Shown one piece after another: positions 8,248 through 16,890 of a DNA stretch of 64,000 nucleotides. Every line of letters starts with the position of its first letter. Positions within the stretch are counted from its first letter, which is position 1. Under the pieces are notes generated by a model. It did not search any database, was not told the DNA's origin, and worked only from the letters and a program-made list of their open reading frames with translations. The translations under genes and the position numbers were made by a program. Origin of the DNA: Runella salmonicolor (lineage in GTDB: Bacteria > Bacteroidota > Bacteroidia > Cytophagales > Spirosomataceae). The DNA lies in NCBI RefSeq assembly GCF_024158025.1, contig NZ_JAMZEL010000001.1, positions 62,001-126,000 of the forward strand, given 5' to 3'.

Positions 8248-8942
8248 AATTATTTCTGATTCCCACGCCCCTCGCCGACGATACCTCTGCCGATGTACTC
8301 TCTGCCCAAGTTTCCGAAAGCGTCAAAAATCTTGATGTGTTTTTTGCCGAAAACCTACGTACCGCCCGGCGTTTTATTAGCGGCCTTAAATTGGGAAAAG
8401 TCATTGATACCCTGACCTTTTACGACCTCAACAAAGAAACCCCCGAAGCCGAAACGTTGGCTCAGCTCAAAGCTTTGTTGAAAGAAGGAAAGAATGCGGG
8501 TGTATTGTCAGAAGCGGGCTGCCCGGGCGTGGCTGACCCCGGCGCAACCGCCGTGAAGATAGCCCATCAACTCAACATCGAAGTGGTGCCGCTGGTGGGT
8601 CCTTCGTCCCTTTTATTGGCCCTCATGGCCTCCGGATTGAACGGTCAATCGTTTGTATTTCACGGCTATTTGCCCATTGAACGTGCCCAACGGGTAAAAA
8701 CGATTAAGTATTTGGAGAAAGAGGCCATGTCGCGCAAACAAACCCAGTTGTTTATCGAAACGCCTTACCGTAATAATCAGGTAATGGAAGATTTACTGAT
8801 TCATTGCGAGCCTACCACCCGCCTCTGTGTAGCCTGTAACCTGACGGCACCCGACGGATTTGTCAAAACGCTTTTCGTCAAAGACTGGAAAAATAAAACC
8901 TACGATTTGCACCGAAAACCTACCGTGTTTTTGATTGGCTAA
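8244..8942 (+). CDS. SAM-dependent methyltransferase of the tetrapyrrole methylase / RsmI family
   Basis: A 232-residue enzyme of the tetrapyrrole-methylase fold. It begins KLFLIPTPLADD, corresponding to the LYLVATPIGN start of RsmI, and contains SEAGCPGVADPG, the equivalent of the RsmI SDAGTPGISDPG motif, followed by VPLVGPSSLLLALMASG. RsmI methylates the ribose of C1402 in 16S rRNA. This short form lacks the C-terminal RsmI extension and is the variant often seen in Bacteroidota, so the exact target is uncertain. Translationally coupled to the hydrolase gene by a four-base overlap. Confidence 0.85.
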   Translation: MKLFLIPTPLADDTSADVLSAQVSESVKNLDVFFAENLRTARRFISGLKLGKVIDTLTFYDLNKETPEAETLAQLKALLKEGKNAGVLSEAGCPGVADPGATAVKIAHQLNIEVVPLVGPSSLLLALMASGLNGQSFVFHGYLPIERAQRVKTIKYLEKEAMSRKQTQLFIETPYRNNQVMEDLLIHCEPTTRLCVACNLTAPDGFVKTLFVKDWKNKTYDLHRKPTVFLIG

Positions 8943-8947
8943 AAACA

Positions 8948-8977
8948 CGCCGAGCCGCAACGTGTTGCGGCTCGGCG
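8948..8977. terminator. bidirectional hairpin terminator between the methyltransferase gene and rho
   Basis: A perfect 14-bp GC-rich stem (CGCCGAGCCGCAAC, 8948-8961, against 8964-8977) with a 2-nt loop. It lies between the ends of two convergent genes. The T-runs are weak on both sides. Confidence 0.7.
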
Positions 8978-9003
8978 GTTAATGGAAAATCCTATTTAAT
9001 AGC

Positions 9004-10818
9004 CTATCGGTTCATTGAAACCAGAAACTCTTCGTTGCTGCGGGTACCTTTCATGCGGTCGAGCAGGAAGTCCATGGCTTCGTTGGGGTTCATGTCAGAC
9101 AAGTGCTTACGCAGAATCCACATACGTTGTAGGGTTTCTTTGTCAAGCAACAAATCTTCCCGGCGCGTTCCTGAAGCCATCACGTCAACGGCAGGGTAGA
9201 TACGTTTGTTGGCCAAACGGCGGTCAAGTTGGAGTTCCATGTTACCCGTTCCTTTGAATTCTTCAAAGATTACTTCGTCCATTTTTGAACCCGTATCAAT
9301 CAAAGCCGTGGCAATGATGGTCAGCGAGCCACCATGCTCCACGTTACGAGCCGCTCCAAAAAAGCGCTTTGGTTTGTGCAAGGCGTTGGCATCCACCCCA
9401 CCCGACAGGATTTTACCCGAAGCAGGTGTGACGGTATTGTACGCCCGCGCCAAACGCGTAATTGAATCTAGCAAGATGACCACATCGTGGCCGCATTCTA
9501 CCATTCGTTTGGCTTTTTCGAGCACCATACCCGACACTTTTACGTGGCGGTCGGCCTGCTCATCAAAGGTAGATGAAATCACTTCCGCCCGCACACTACG
9601 TTGCATATCGGTTACTTCCTCAGGACGCTCGTCGATGAGGAGAATAATCAAATAAATTTCGGGGTGATTGCGCGTAATGGCGTTGGCTATCTCTTTCAAC
9701 AGCACGGTTTTACCCGTTTTGGGTTGGGCCACAATCATACCACGTTGGCCTTTACCGATAGGGGCAAACAAGTCCAATACCCGCGCTGAGTAGTTGTCGG
9801 CTTTGCCGCTCAACTTAATATGTTCTTCGGGAAATAATGGCGTTAAATACTCAAATGGAATACGGTCACGAATTTCTTCAGTGGTTTTTCCGTTGACGGT
9901 TTCGACGCGGAGCAAGGCAAAATATTTTTCACCTTCTTTGGGCGGTCGAACCGAGCCACGAATACTGTCGCCTGTTTTCAAACCAAAAAGTTTGATTTGT
10001 GACGGTGATACATAAATGTCATCGGGGCTGGCGAGGTAATTATAATCGGCCGAGCGCAGAAATCCGTAGCCGCCATCCGACATAATTTCGAGCACCCCTT
10101 CGTTGACAATCAGTCCGTCAAATTCTTTTACGTAGTTATTATACTGACGTTTGATTTTGTTGTGGACATCATCGCCCCGGTATTCACGGGGGCGTTCTTC
10201 GGGTTTGGGTGGGCCTACCTCCGCCACTGGCTCTACTTCTAGGCTTTCCGTAATAAAGGAAGTATCCAGAAATTCTTCTTCGGGCAAATCAATTTTGAGA
10301 TCACCGAAATCTTCTCCTTCCTCCATCAACGAAGCGGGCACCATTTCTTCTGAAATGGCGACAGGTTCTTGAACAACAGCCACTTCCGCAGGGGCATTGA
10401 AAAAGGAAAGTTCAGGCTCTTCTTCTTTTTCTTTTTGTATTCGTTGGCGCTTTGAACGTTTATCTGAGTTGTCTGACACAAATGAATGAGATTGCGGACG
10501 TTTGTGGGCAATAGGCATCTGCTTTACTGGCTCTTCTGCTTTTTTCACCACTTTTTCTTCAACGACGGGAGCCGAAGGAATAGGCAGCTCTTCCTGTTTA
10601 GGAACAGAAGGTGCAGGGGCAGGCGTACTGCTAGCCGGTTTACGAGCGCGCTTGGGCGGGACGACAGCTTCGGAAGCTGCTGATGCCGTTTGCTGTTCGA
10701 AAATTCGGTTAATGAGGTCTTTTTTAGAATACTTGTTTTGGTCTTTGATACCGAGTTGTTCGGCAAGTACCCGTAGCTCGGACAGGAGCTTGAGGTTAAG
10801 ATCGTCAATGCTGAGCAT
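9004..10818 (-). CDS. rho: transcription termination factor Rho with long N-terminal extension
   Basis: Hexameric RNA-dependent ATPase that ends transcription. At 604 residues it is far longer than the roughly 420 of E. coli Rho. After the N-terminal helical domain (residues 1-43) comes a low-complexity stretch (about 45-215) rich in Pro, Glu, Lys and Val. The RNA-binding cold-shock-like domain follows (GVLEIMSDGGYGFLRS), then the ATPase core with Walker A AQPKTGKTVLL, Walker B VVILLDSITRLARAYN and the conserved C-terminal part ending FLVSMNR. In Bacteroides thetaiotaomicron a comparable disordered insertion lets Rho phase-separate; here that is only inference. Divergent from yidC across a 433-base gap. 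Confidence 0.97.
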   Translation of the reverse strand: MLSIDDLNLKLLSELRVLAEQLGIKDQNKYSKKDLINRIFEQQTASAASEAVVPPKRARKPASSTPAPAPSVPKQEELPIPSAPVVEEKVVKKAEEPVKQMPIAHKRPQSHSFVSDNSDKRSKRQRIQKEKEEEPELSFFNAPAEVAVVQEPVAISEEMVPASLMEEGEDFGDLKIDLPEEEFLDTSFITESLEVEPVAEVGPPKPEERPREYRGDDVHNKIKRQYNNYVKEFDGLIVNEGVLEIMSDGGYGFLRSADYNYLASPDDIYVSPSQIKLFGLKTGDSIRGSVRPPKEGEKYFALLRVETVNGKTTEEIRDRIPFEYLTPLFPEEHIKLSGKADNYSARVLDLFAPIGKGQRGMIVAQPKTGKTVLLKEIANAITRNHPEIYLIILLIDERPEEVTDMQRSVRAEVISSTFDEQADRHVKVSGMVLEKAKRMVECGHDVVILLDSITRLARAYNTVTPASGKILSGGVDANALHKPKRFFGAARNVEHGGSLTIIATALIDTGSKMDEVIFEEFKGTGNMELQLDRRLANKRIYPAVDVMASGTRREDLLLDKETLQRMWILRKHLSDMNPNEAMDFLLDRMKGTRSNEEFLVSMNR

Positions 10819-11251
10819 AAAATAGAGGAGAGTAAAGAGAATCTTTACGCAAGAAAATCGTTGACTATTAAGTGTTTAACAATTAGAGAGCAAACCAGGA
10901 AAATATCTGAATGTAAGCTGAAACTGAACAAGAGAGGCGGTATTTGGATGAACCGGTATCAGATTGTAACCGCAGTACTGCCAGAAAGTTTCGCAATGAT
11001 AACTCTTTAACGTGATTGTGTCAAGAAAATTTTCAGCTATTATTAATTTTTTAAGTGGATAAGTTAAATTTTCGGTAAAATATTACCGCTTATCCTTCCT
11101 TCAAGTGCTATTTCTTGAAAACTCACTAACTTTGCAGCCGTTTTAAAAAAAGATAGTTAAACGTTAAAGTTTAACGGGTAATCAGAAAAAAGCAACAAAC
11201 TGATTTACCGCTAACGGACAACGTGTAACATATAACGTCAAAACCAAACAA
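10819..11251. other. 433-base divergent region between rho and yidC
   Basis: AT-rich, with no ORF or strong hairpin. It should hold promoters for both genes; the clearest element is the plus-strand TAACTTTG at 11127-11134. The long leader upstream of rho leaves room for regulation, but no structured element could be identified. Confidence 0.5.
11127..11134 (+). promoter_or_regulatory. putative -7 element (TAACTTTG) for yidC
   Basis: Exact match to TAnnTTTG, followed by GCAGCC. It would give a leader of about 110 nt before the yidC ATG. No good -33 element is visible. Confidence 0.45.
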
Positions 11252-13132
11252 ATGGAGAGAAATCAAATCATTGGATTAGCGCTGATTATGACGATGCTGA
11301 TTGGGTACCAGCTCTTGGCCCCAAGTCCTGAACCTACCAAGCCTAATCCTGCGGAGCAAGCCAAAAACGCACCGAGACCCGCGGCCACGGCTCCGGCCCA
11401 AAAGAAATTGGATTCCATCACGGCCCAAGCGGTGTATGGTGATTTTGCAAGTGCGGCGCAAGGAACGGCCCGCGACATTGTCGTAGAAAACGACGATGTG
11501 CGTGTTACATTCAGTACAAAGGGCGGAAATGTCAAAGAAGTATTGCTCAAGAAATACAAAACGTACACGCTGCAACCCTTGTACCTGATTGATGAACAAA
11601 GCAGTACTTTCAGCCTTGAACTTCCTACCAATAAAGGAACGGTTAATCTTTCGGAGTTATACTTCACCACCGATGCACAAAGCCAAACCATCAGCGCGGG
11701 CAAATCTGCAAAAGTATCGTTTCGCTTGCCCATGGGCAACAATCAGTACGTAGAACAAACCTACACCGTACAGGGGAATGGTTACCTGATTGATTATGAT
11801 GTGCAATTGGTCGGACTGGATGGGCTGGTCAAAAATGAACCTACGCGCCTAGTGTGGCAAGACAAGCTCAAACAACTTGAAAACGACATGGCTGAAAACC
11901 GCAAAGTAGTGACCACCAATTACTATTCTGACGGCTCGCTCTCAAACATCGGTGCCGGCCAAAGCGAAAACGTGGAAGAAAAAATCGAGCAACCTGTTTC
12001 GTGGTTTTCGCACAAAAACAAGTACTTCCTAACGGCATTTATTACCAAAGGCACGGCACTGAGCAACGTAACCCTAAAATCACTGGTGGATATTACGGAT
12101 ACAACCTACATCAAAACCATGCAAAGTGAGGGTTCGCTCGCCACGGCCGATTTGAAAGCTGGCAAAGGTAACTTCCAGTTATTCTTCGGGCCTAACGATT
12201 ATCAGGTGGTAAAAGAAGTAAAAGCCGCCCCTGATTTTGGCGACAACGTAGACCTAGGCTACGCTATCCTAAAGCCACTCAACAAGTTCTTCTTTGTTCC
12301 GATGTTCAACTTTCTGGAGAAATTCTTCAGCAATTACGGAATTTTAATCATTGTTCTGGTACTGATTGTCAAGCTCGTGATGACGCCACTCGTGTATAAA
12401 TCGTACGTGAGTATGGCCAAAATGCGAATGCTAGCGCCTGAGTTGGCCGTGATACGCGAAAAAGTGGGCGACGATGCCGCCAAAATGCAACAGGAGCAAA
12501 TGAAACTCTATCAGCAAGTGGGCGTCAGTCCGTTGAGCGGTTGTATTCCAGTATTGGCAACGATGCCGATTTTGATGTCGCTGTTCTTTTTGTTTCCTAA
12601 CTTGATTGAACTTCGTCAGGAGGCTTTCTTGTGGGCAAGCGACCTTTCTACCTATGATGCACCCATTAAGTTGCCTTTCTCGATTCCATTCTACGGTGCG
12701 CACGTGAGTATTTTCACGCTGGCCATGACGATTTCACAATTAGTGTACGCATGGTATAACAACCAAATCACGCCTACGCAAGTACAGCAGCCCGGGATGC
12801 CCGACATGCGCATGTTGACGTACTTCATGCCCGTCATGTTTATGTTTATTATGAACTCGTTCCCAGCAGGTTTGAGCTTTTATTATTTGGTTTCCAACGT
12901 CGTGACCATTCTTCAACAGCAGATTATTCGTCGTTTTGTGAACGATGATAAAATCCGGGCGATTCTGGAAGAAAACCGCAAGAAGATTGCGTCGGGCGTG
13001 AAAAAGAAATCGAAGTTCTCCGACATTCTGGAGCGCTCCATGAAAGCCGCCGAAGAAGCTAAAAAACAAGCGGACGATGCCAAAAAACAAACCGAGGCAA
13101 AACGCCAACAATTAAAGAAGAAAAATCCATAG
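11252..13132 (+). CDS. yidC: membrane protein insertase YidC
   Basis: Inserts and folds inner-membrane proteins, alone or with Sec. The 626-residue protein has an N-terminal membrane helix (residues 5-20), a Pro/Ala linker, the large periplasmic domain (about 60-340) and the C-terminal Oxa1/60KD_IMP domain with helices near FLEKFFSNYGILIIVLVLIV, PLSGCIPVLATMPILMSLFF, VSIFTLAMTISQLVYAWY and FMFIMNSFPAGLSFYYLVSN. It ends in a basic, Lys/Ala-rich coiled tail (about 575-626), a feature linked to ribosome contact in long YidC forms. Stands as a single gene followed by a strong terminator. Confidence 0.97.
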   Translation: MERNQIIGLALIMTMLIGYQLLAPSPEPTKPNPAEQAKNAPRPAATAPAQKKLDSITAQAVYGDFASAAQGTARDIVVENDDVRVTFSTKGGNVKEVLLKKYKTYTLQPLYLIDEQSSTFSLELPTNKGTVNLSELYFTTDAQSQTISAGKSAKVSFRLPMGNNQYVEQTYTVQGNGYLIDYDVQLVGLDGLVKNEPTRLVWQDKLKQLENDMAENRKVVTTNYYSDGSLSNIGAGQSENVEEKIEQPVSWFSHKNKYFLTAFITKGTALSNVTLKSLVDITDTTYIKTMQSEGSLATADLKAGKGNFQLFFGPNDYQVVKEVKAAPDFGDNVDLGYAILKPLNKFFFVPMFNFLEKFFSNYGILIIVLVLIVKLVMTPLVYKSYVSMAKMRMLAPELAVIREKVGDDAAKMQQEQMKLYQQVGVSPLSGCIPVLATMPILMSLFFLFPNLIELRQEAFLWASDLSTYDAPIKLPFSIPFYGAHVSIFTLAMTISQLVYAWYNNQITPTQVQQPGMPDMRMLTYFMPVMFMFIMNSFPAGLSFYYLVSNVVTILQQQIIRRFVNDDKIRAILEENRKKIASGVKKKSKFSDILERSMKAAEEAKKQADDAKKQTEAKRQQLKKKNP

Positions 13133-13143
13133 GCATAAGAAGT

Positions 13144-13196
13144 CACAACACAATAAAGGCTGCGGAGTACACCTCCGCAGCCTTTATTGTGTTGTG
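13144..13196. terminator. strong bidirectional terminator after yidC
   Basis: A perfect 24-bp stem (13144-13167 against 13173-13196) with a 5-nt loop TACAC. It separates yidC from the convergent Uma2 gene. Confidence 0.85.
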
Positions 13197-13211
13197 AGAA
13201 ACATTTATAAT

Positions 13212-13799
13212 CTATTCCAAAGGTAAGTCCTCAGTATTCAGATAAACATCTTCCATTGGCAGAGTCACGTCAACGGATTCCAAATAAATAGCACCCTGTA
13301 TATCAATGGCTTCTGATGCCAAAAACCATAACCCCGCTTCGTTTTTACGGTATACTTCAGCGTGGATTTTTTTAGAATCCACCAAAACATACTCTTTCAA
13401 ACTCTCCAACTGCCGATACAATAAAAATTTATCTCCCCGATCGTAGCCTTCGGTACTTTTGGAAAGTACTTCCACGATAACGACGGGATTCATGACCGTA
13501 TCTTTGTATAAGTCTGAAAACTGAGGTTTACCGCATACAATAACAATATCAGGGTAACTGTAAAGCCCATCGGTATGGCGCGTCAAAATACGCTGGTCGC
13601 TCGACATCGTACGGCACCCCTTTCTGCGAAGTGCCATATTCAGATTGGCCGAAAGATTACCTGACACCACATTGTGCCTCGTGGTCGCCCCCGCCATGGC
13701 AAAAATCTCGCCGCGATAATACTCGCTTTTGTACGCAGCGTTGCGTTCTATTTCCAGATATTGTTCTGGCGTATAATACGTTTGGGTTTGCGCACTCAT
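13212..13799 (-). CDS. Uma2 family protein (PD-(D/E)XK nuclease fold)
   Basis: A 195-residue protein of the Uma2 (DUF820) family, a PD-(D/E)XK-like fold of unknown physiological role. The active-site-like residues are in YPDIVIVCG and NPVVIVEVLSKSTEGYDRGDK, with the later helix LKEYVLVDS. One of four Uma2 genes in the window and most like the one at 30926-31510 (shared YDRG-K-LYR and FKEYV/LKEYV motifs). It ends 15 nt from the yidC terminator and starts 12 nt after the end of hisS on the same strand, so it may be co-transcribed with hisS. Confidence 0.85.
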   Translation of the reverse strand: MSAQTQTYYTPEQYLEIERNAAYKSEYYRGEIFAMAGATTRHNVVSGNLSANLNMALRRKGCRTMSSDQRILTRHTDGLYSYPDIVIVCGKPQFSDLYKDTVMNPVVIVEVLSKSTEGYDRGDKFLLYRQLESLKEYVLVDSKKIHAEVYRKNEAGLWFLASEAIDIQGAIYLESVDVTLPMEDVYLNTEDLPLE

Positions 13800-13811
13800 G
13801 CCTGCTGTTTT

Positions 13812-15173
13812 TTAAACAAAGTTACCCAATATCTCCGCCAAAGTCAATTTCTGTTGCTCGCCCGACTGCATGTTTTTGAGGGATAATACACCCGTTTGAA
13901 TTTCTTCTGAGCCGATGATCAGCACGTAGGGAATGCGTTTACGGTCGGCGTAGTCGAATTGTTTTTTGAGTTTTGAGGCATCAGGATACAGCTCGGCGTT
14001 GACGCCTGCTTCGCGCAGTTGACGCAATACCCCCAATCCGTAGGCTTCGGCGTCGGCGTCAAAGTTCGTAATCATCACTTGGGTAGTAATAGATTGATTT
14101 TCAGGAAAAAGCTTCAATTCTTCCATCACATCATAAATACGGTCTACGCCAAACGAAATCCCCACACCCGACAGCCCAGGCATTCCGAACGTCCCCGTCA
14201 GGTTATCGTAACGGCCACCACCTGAGATACTTCCCATTTGCACGCCATTGGCCTTTACTTCAAAAATAGCCCCCGTATAGTAGCTTAAACCACGCGCCAG
14301 TGTCACGTCAAGTTGCAGTTGGGGAGACGGCAAGCCGAAGTTATTGACTTTGGTCCAAACCTCTTCCAGCTCTGCCACCCCTTTGGACCCGATTTCGGAG
14401 CCCGCCAGCCATTGGCGGAGGTTGTCGAAAATATCGGTTTGATTGTTGGCTAATTCATAAATAGGTTGCAATTTCTCAATCGCCTCGGCCGAAAAGCCGC
14501 GTTCCAAAAGCTCCTGCTCCACTTTTTCTTTACCGATTTTATCCAATTTATCAATCGCCACGCACATCGGTCCTTCCTGTCCCGGCGCACCGATGATTTC
14601 GGCAATGCCGCTTAAAATCTTACGATTGTTAATTTTTACGGTAAAATCCAACACGCCCAATCCACGCAATACTTCATGAATCATCAGCACAATCTCGGCT
14701 TCGCACAGCAGAGAATCTGTCCCAACGACGTCGGCATCGCACTGATAAAACTCCCGATAACGTCCCCGCTGCGGGCGGTCGGCCCGCCATACGGGTTGGA
14801 TTTGGTAGCGCTTAAAGGGCATCACCAAATCGCTGCGGTTCATCACCACAAACCGGGCAAAAGGCACCGTCAGATCATAACGCAATCCTTTTTCGGAGAC
14901 TTTGAGGGTGAGTTTTTTGTAGCCTTCCTGCCATTGGGTCTCGGTGAGGCCTTCGGCAAAATTGCCCGAATTAAGAATTTTAAAGAGGAGTTGGTCTCCT
15001 TCATCGCCGTATTTACCCATCAACACCGAAAGATTTTCAATGGCAGGCGTCTCGATAGGCTGAAACCCATAACGTTGAAAAATACGGCGAATGGTATCAA
15101 AGATATAGTTACGCTTGGCCATCTGCGCGGGCCCAAAATCGCGCGTTCCACGGGCCAGAGAAGGTTTACTCAT
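13812..15173 (-). CDS. hisS: histidine--tRNA ligase
   Basis: Class II aminoacyl-tRNA synthetase of 453 residues charging tRNA-His. Motif 2 is RADRPQRGRYREFYQCDAD, the His-specific loop is LARGLSYYTGAIFEV, and motif 3 is SGVGISFGVDRIYDVM; a C-terminal anticodon-binding domain follows (QVMITNFDADAEAYGLGVLR onward). Start MSKPSLARGTRDFGP is the usual one. The upstream region has a TACTTTTG element and a 14-base direct repeat at 15178-15212. A Uma2 gene follows 12 nt downstream on the same strand. Confidence 0.97.
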   Translation of the reverse strand: MSKPSLARGTRDFGPAQMAKRNYIFDTIRRIFQRYGFQPIETPAIENLSVLMGKYGDEGDQLLFKILNSGNFAEGLTETQWQEGYKKLTLKVSEKGLRYDLTVPFARFVVMNRSDLVMPFKRYQIQPVWRADRPQRGRYREFYQCDADVVGTDSLLCEAEIVLMIHEVLRGLGVLDFTVKINNRKILSGIAEIIGAPGQEGPMCVAIDKLDKIGKEKVEQELLERGFSAEAIEKLQPIYELANNQTDIFDNLRQWLAGSEIGSKGVAELEEVWTKVNNFGLPSPQLQLDVTLARGLSYYTGAIFEVKANGVQMGSISGGGRYDNLTGTFGMPGLSGVGISFGVDRIYDVMEELKLFPENQSITTQVMITNFDADAEAYGLGVLRQLREAGVNAELYPDASKLKKQFDYADRKRIPYVLIIGSEEIQTGVLSLKNMQSGEQQKLTLAEILGNFV

Positions 15174-15177
15174 TATT

Positions 15178-15212
15178 TTCGTGGTTGGTGATTAGCAGTT
15201 CGTGGTTGGTGA
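15178..15212. repeat. direct repeat TTCGTGGTTGGTGA, two copies 21 bp apart
   Basis: Copies at 15178-15191 and 15199-15212, just upstream of the hisS start. It resembles the short low-complexity repeats also seen before leuS (36679-36699) and near 59170-59235. Confidence 0.55.
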
Positions 15213-15254
15213 GTAATAGTCACTATTCACAAGCCACTCCCCACTATTAAACCG

Positions 15255-15262
15255 CAAAAGTA
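15255..15262 (-). promoter_or_regulatory. putative -7 element (TACTTTTG) for hisS
   Basis: Exact TAnnTTTG on the minus strand, 82 nt before the hisS ATG; no clear -33. Confidence 0.4.
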
Positions 15263-15317
15263 GCATCCTCTTTGAAAAAAATAGGCGCATGGTTTATTTT
15301 TTTCGGAAAGAAGTCCG

Positions 15318-15325
15318 TATTTTTG
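15318..15325 (+). promoter_or_regulatory. putative -7 element (TATTTTTG) for the 49-aa gene
   Basis: Exact TAnnTTTG on the plus strand, 40 nt before the ATG at 15366. It supports transcription of the very short gene downstream. Confidence 0.45.
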
Positions 15326-15365
15326 CGGCTCAATTTTAGAATCAACATTAAAAGATAATACTACA

Positions 15366-15515
15366 ATGGGCGTGACCAAACTTTTGCGCAAAGCAAAGCG
15401 CAACGTAATGATTCCACAAAACAAAGAGGCTCTTATTAAGCACCGCACGTGGAAACCAGAAATTAAGAAAATTGACATTGAGGCAATCAAGGCAGAGTTT
15501 GCCGCCAAAGCCTAA
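15366..15515 (+). CDS. 49-residue basic protein, conserved-looking
   Basis: Reads MGVTKLLRKAKRNVMIPQNK and ends EAIKAEFAAKA. It is basic and rich in Lys in the first half, with a predicted amphipathic C-terminal helix (KIDIEAIKAEFAAK). I recall similar short proteins beginning MGVTKL in other Cytophagales, so it is probably real; a ribosome- or nucleic-acid-associated role is possible from the composition but unproven. A TAnnTTTG element precedes it by 40 nt. Its stop overlaps by four bases the stop of the convergent gene 15512-15868. Confidence 0.7.
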   Translation: MGVTKLLRKAKRNVMIPQNKEALIKHRTWKPEIKKIDIEAIKAEFAAKA

Positions 15516-15868
15516 CCAATTTTGCCGCCTTGAGCGGCATTTTTCTTTTTAAGGGCAGTTTCAAACTCCTTTTGCATTTTTTTCAATTTCCGACGAACTT
15601 CCTGACGGTATTGGTATTGTACGCGAAAAATAATGGCTTGACCAAACAGTGAAATACCCGCATTGATGACGATTAAGCTATACGTTCCCATCAAAAACCA
15701 TTGTCTGAAAGGGGCGTTGGTATGTTTTAAATGCCCTGCCTCACTAAATACACACAGTCCGTACCCAATCACGACCAAACTTGTCGGGGCCAACAGCAGC
15801 CACTTTGTTCGGGAGTTCATGCGTTTTACCAATTTTTGGCCGGGTGGTTTTGACGTTTTCGGAATCAT
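15512..15868 (-). CDS. small two-helix membrane protein, function unknown
   Basis: A 118-residue protein with two predicted membrane helices (WLLLAPTSLVVIGYGLCVFS and WFLMGTYSLIVINAGISLFG). A basic N-terminus and a highly charged C-terminal helix (QEVRRKLKKMQKEF, about residues 85-112) follow the rule for cytoplasmic ends. Met17 is an alternative start. It is convergent with the 49-aa gene and overlaps it by four bases. No family recognised. Confidence 0.55.
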   Translation of the reverse strand: MIPKTSKPPGQKLVKRMNSRTKWLLLAPTSLVVIGYGLCVFSEAGHLKHTNAPFRQWFLMGTYSLIVINAGISLFGQAIIFRVQYQYRQEVRRKLKKMQKEFETALKKKNAAQGGKIG

Positions 15869-15959
15869 CTTTGTGGTAGGTGTCTTTAAGTTTTGCTTTT
15901 AACCCGAAAAGTAAAAACTTTGCAGGACTTGTTGAATAAAAATCTCATAAAATTCTCGA

Positions 15960-16724
15960 ATGAAAGACATCATCAGTTGGGTGTTACGGCACGTACCGCG
16001 CAAATATTTACAATTAGTCAGTCATTTTGGCGTCAAAGTCTTGTCGGTTTTTTACCGTGGTAAGGGAGTCGAATGCAGCGTATGCGGCAGCGAATTCAGA
16101 AAATTTCTACCTTATGGCCGTTCAGGAAGAGACAATGCCCTCTGCCCCAGCTGTTTATCACTAGAACGCCACCGCCTGATGTATTTGTACTTACAGCGCA
16201 AAACGCCGTTTTTCAAAGCCAATCTCAAATTGCTTCACGTAGCACCCGAGTATTGTTTCATCGACCGCTTCGAGAAGATGAAAAACCTGGATTATATCAC
16301 CGCCGATATTGAGTCTCCTTTGGCAAAGGTAAAAATGGACATTCACCAGATTCCGTTTGAAGCCAATACGTTTGATGTCGCTTTTTGTAACCACGTCATG
16401 GAACACGTTGACAACGACATCAAAGCCATGTCTGAACTTCATCGCGTGCTCAAACCCGGCGGCTGGGCCATCATTCAATCACCGCAAGATTGGTCAAGAG
16501 CTGAGACCTTTGAAGACCCAACCATCACCGACCCCAAAGAGCGCGAAAAGCACTATTGGCAGGATGACCACCTTCGTCTTTTTGGACGTGATTACGGCAA
16601 ACGCCTTGAAAAAGCAGGTTTTAAAGTAACCGAAGACCGCTTCGTCATGAACGAACTCACACCTGAAGAAGTAAAACGCTTTGCGTTGCCAGCCAACGAA
16701 GTGATTTATTTCTGTCAAAAATAA
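15960..16724 (+). CDS. class I SAM-dependent methyltransferase with N-terminal zinc-ribbon-like motif
   Basis: A 254-residue enzyme. Residues about 38-65 carry four cysteines, CSVCGSEF and CPSCLSLERHR, spaced like a zinc knuckle. The methyltransferase part has a weak motif I region (LLHVAPEYCF) and a clear later block, IPFEANTFDVAFCNHVMEHV, followed by AMSELHRVLKPGGWAIIQSP, typical of the Methyltransf_11 group. The C-terminal half contains LFGRDYGKRLEKAGF, frequent in such enzymes. Substrate is unknown; small-molecule or glycan targets are common for this group. No operon partner. Confidence 0.85.
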   Translation: MKDIISWVLRHVPRKYLQLVSHFGVKVLSVFYRGKGVECSVCGSEFRKFLPYGRSGRDNALCPSCLSLERHRLMYLYLQRKTPFFKANLKLLHVAPEYCFIDRFEKMKNLDYITADIESPLAKVKMDIHQIPFEANTFDVAFCNHVMEHVDNDIKAMSELHRVLKPGGWAIIQSPQDWSRAETFEDPTITDPKEREKHYWQDDHLRLFGRDYGKRLEKAGFKVTEDRFVMNELTPEEVKRFALPANEVIYFCQK

Positions 16725-16753
16725 TGACATTCTTGATTTGGATTGACATAAAT

Positions 16754-16788
16754 GGGAAAGTTCCACCGAGAACTTTCCCAGTGGAACT
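16754..16788. repeat. two overlapping, mutually exclusive inverted repeats
   Basis: GGGAAAGTT (16754-16762) can pair with AACTTTCCC (16771-16779), while AGTTCCAC (16759-16766) can pair with GTGGAACT (16781-16788). The two hairpins share bases and cannot form together. They lie between convergent genes and may just act as a terminator; no T-run follows. Confidence 0.5.
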
Positions 16789-16890
16789 AAGTACTACAAT
16801 TCTTAATCTAAACGAAATGGTGCTTTTCAGTGCTCCTTACACACTCGGTCTGCAAGGGTTTTCATAAGGCTTACCCTTACGAAGCATGTT

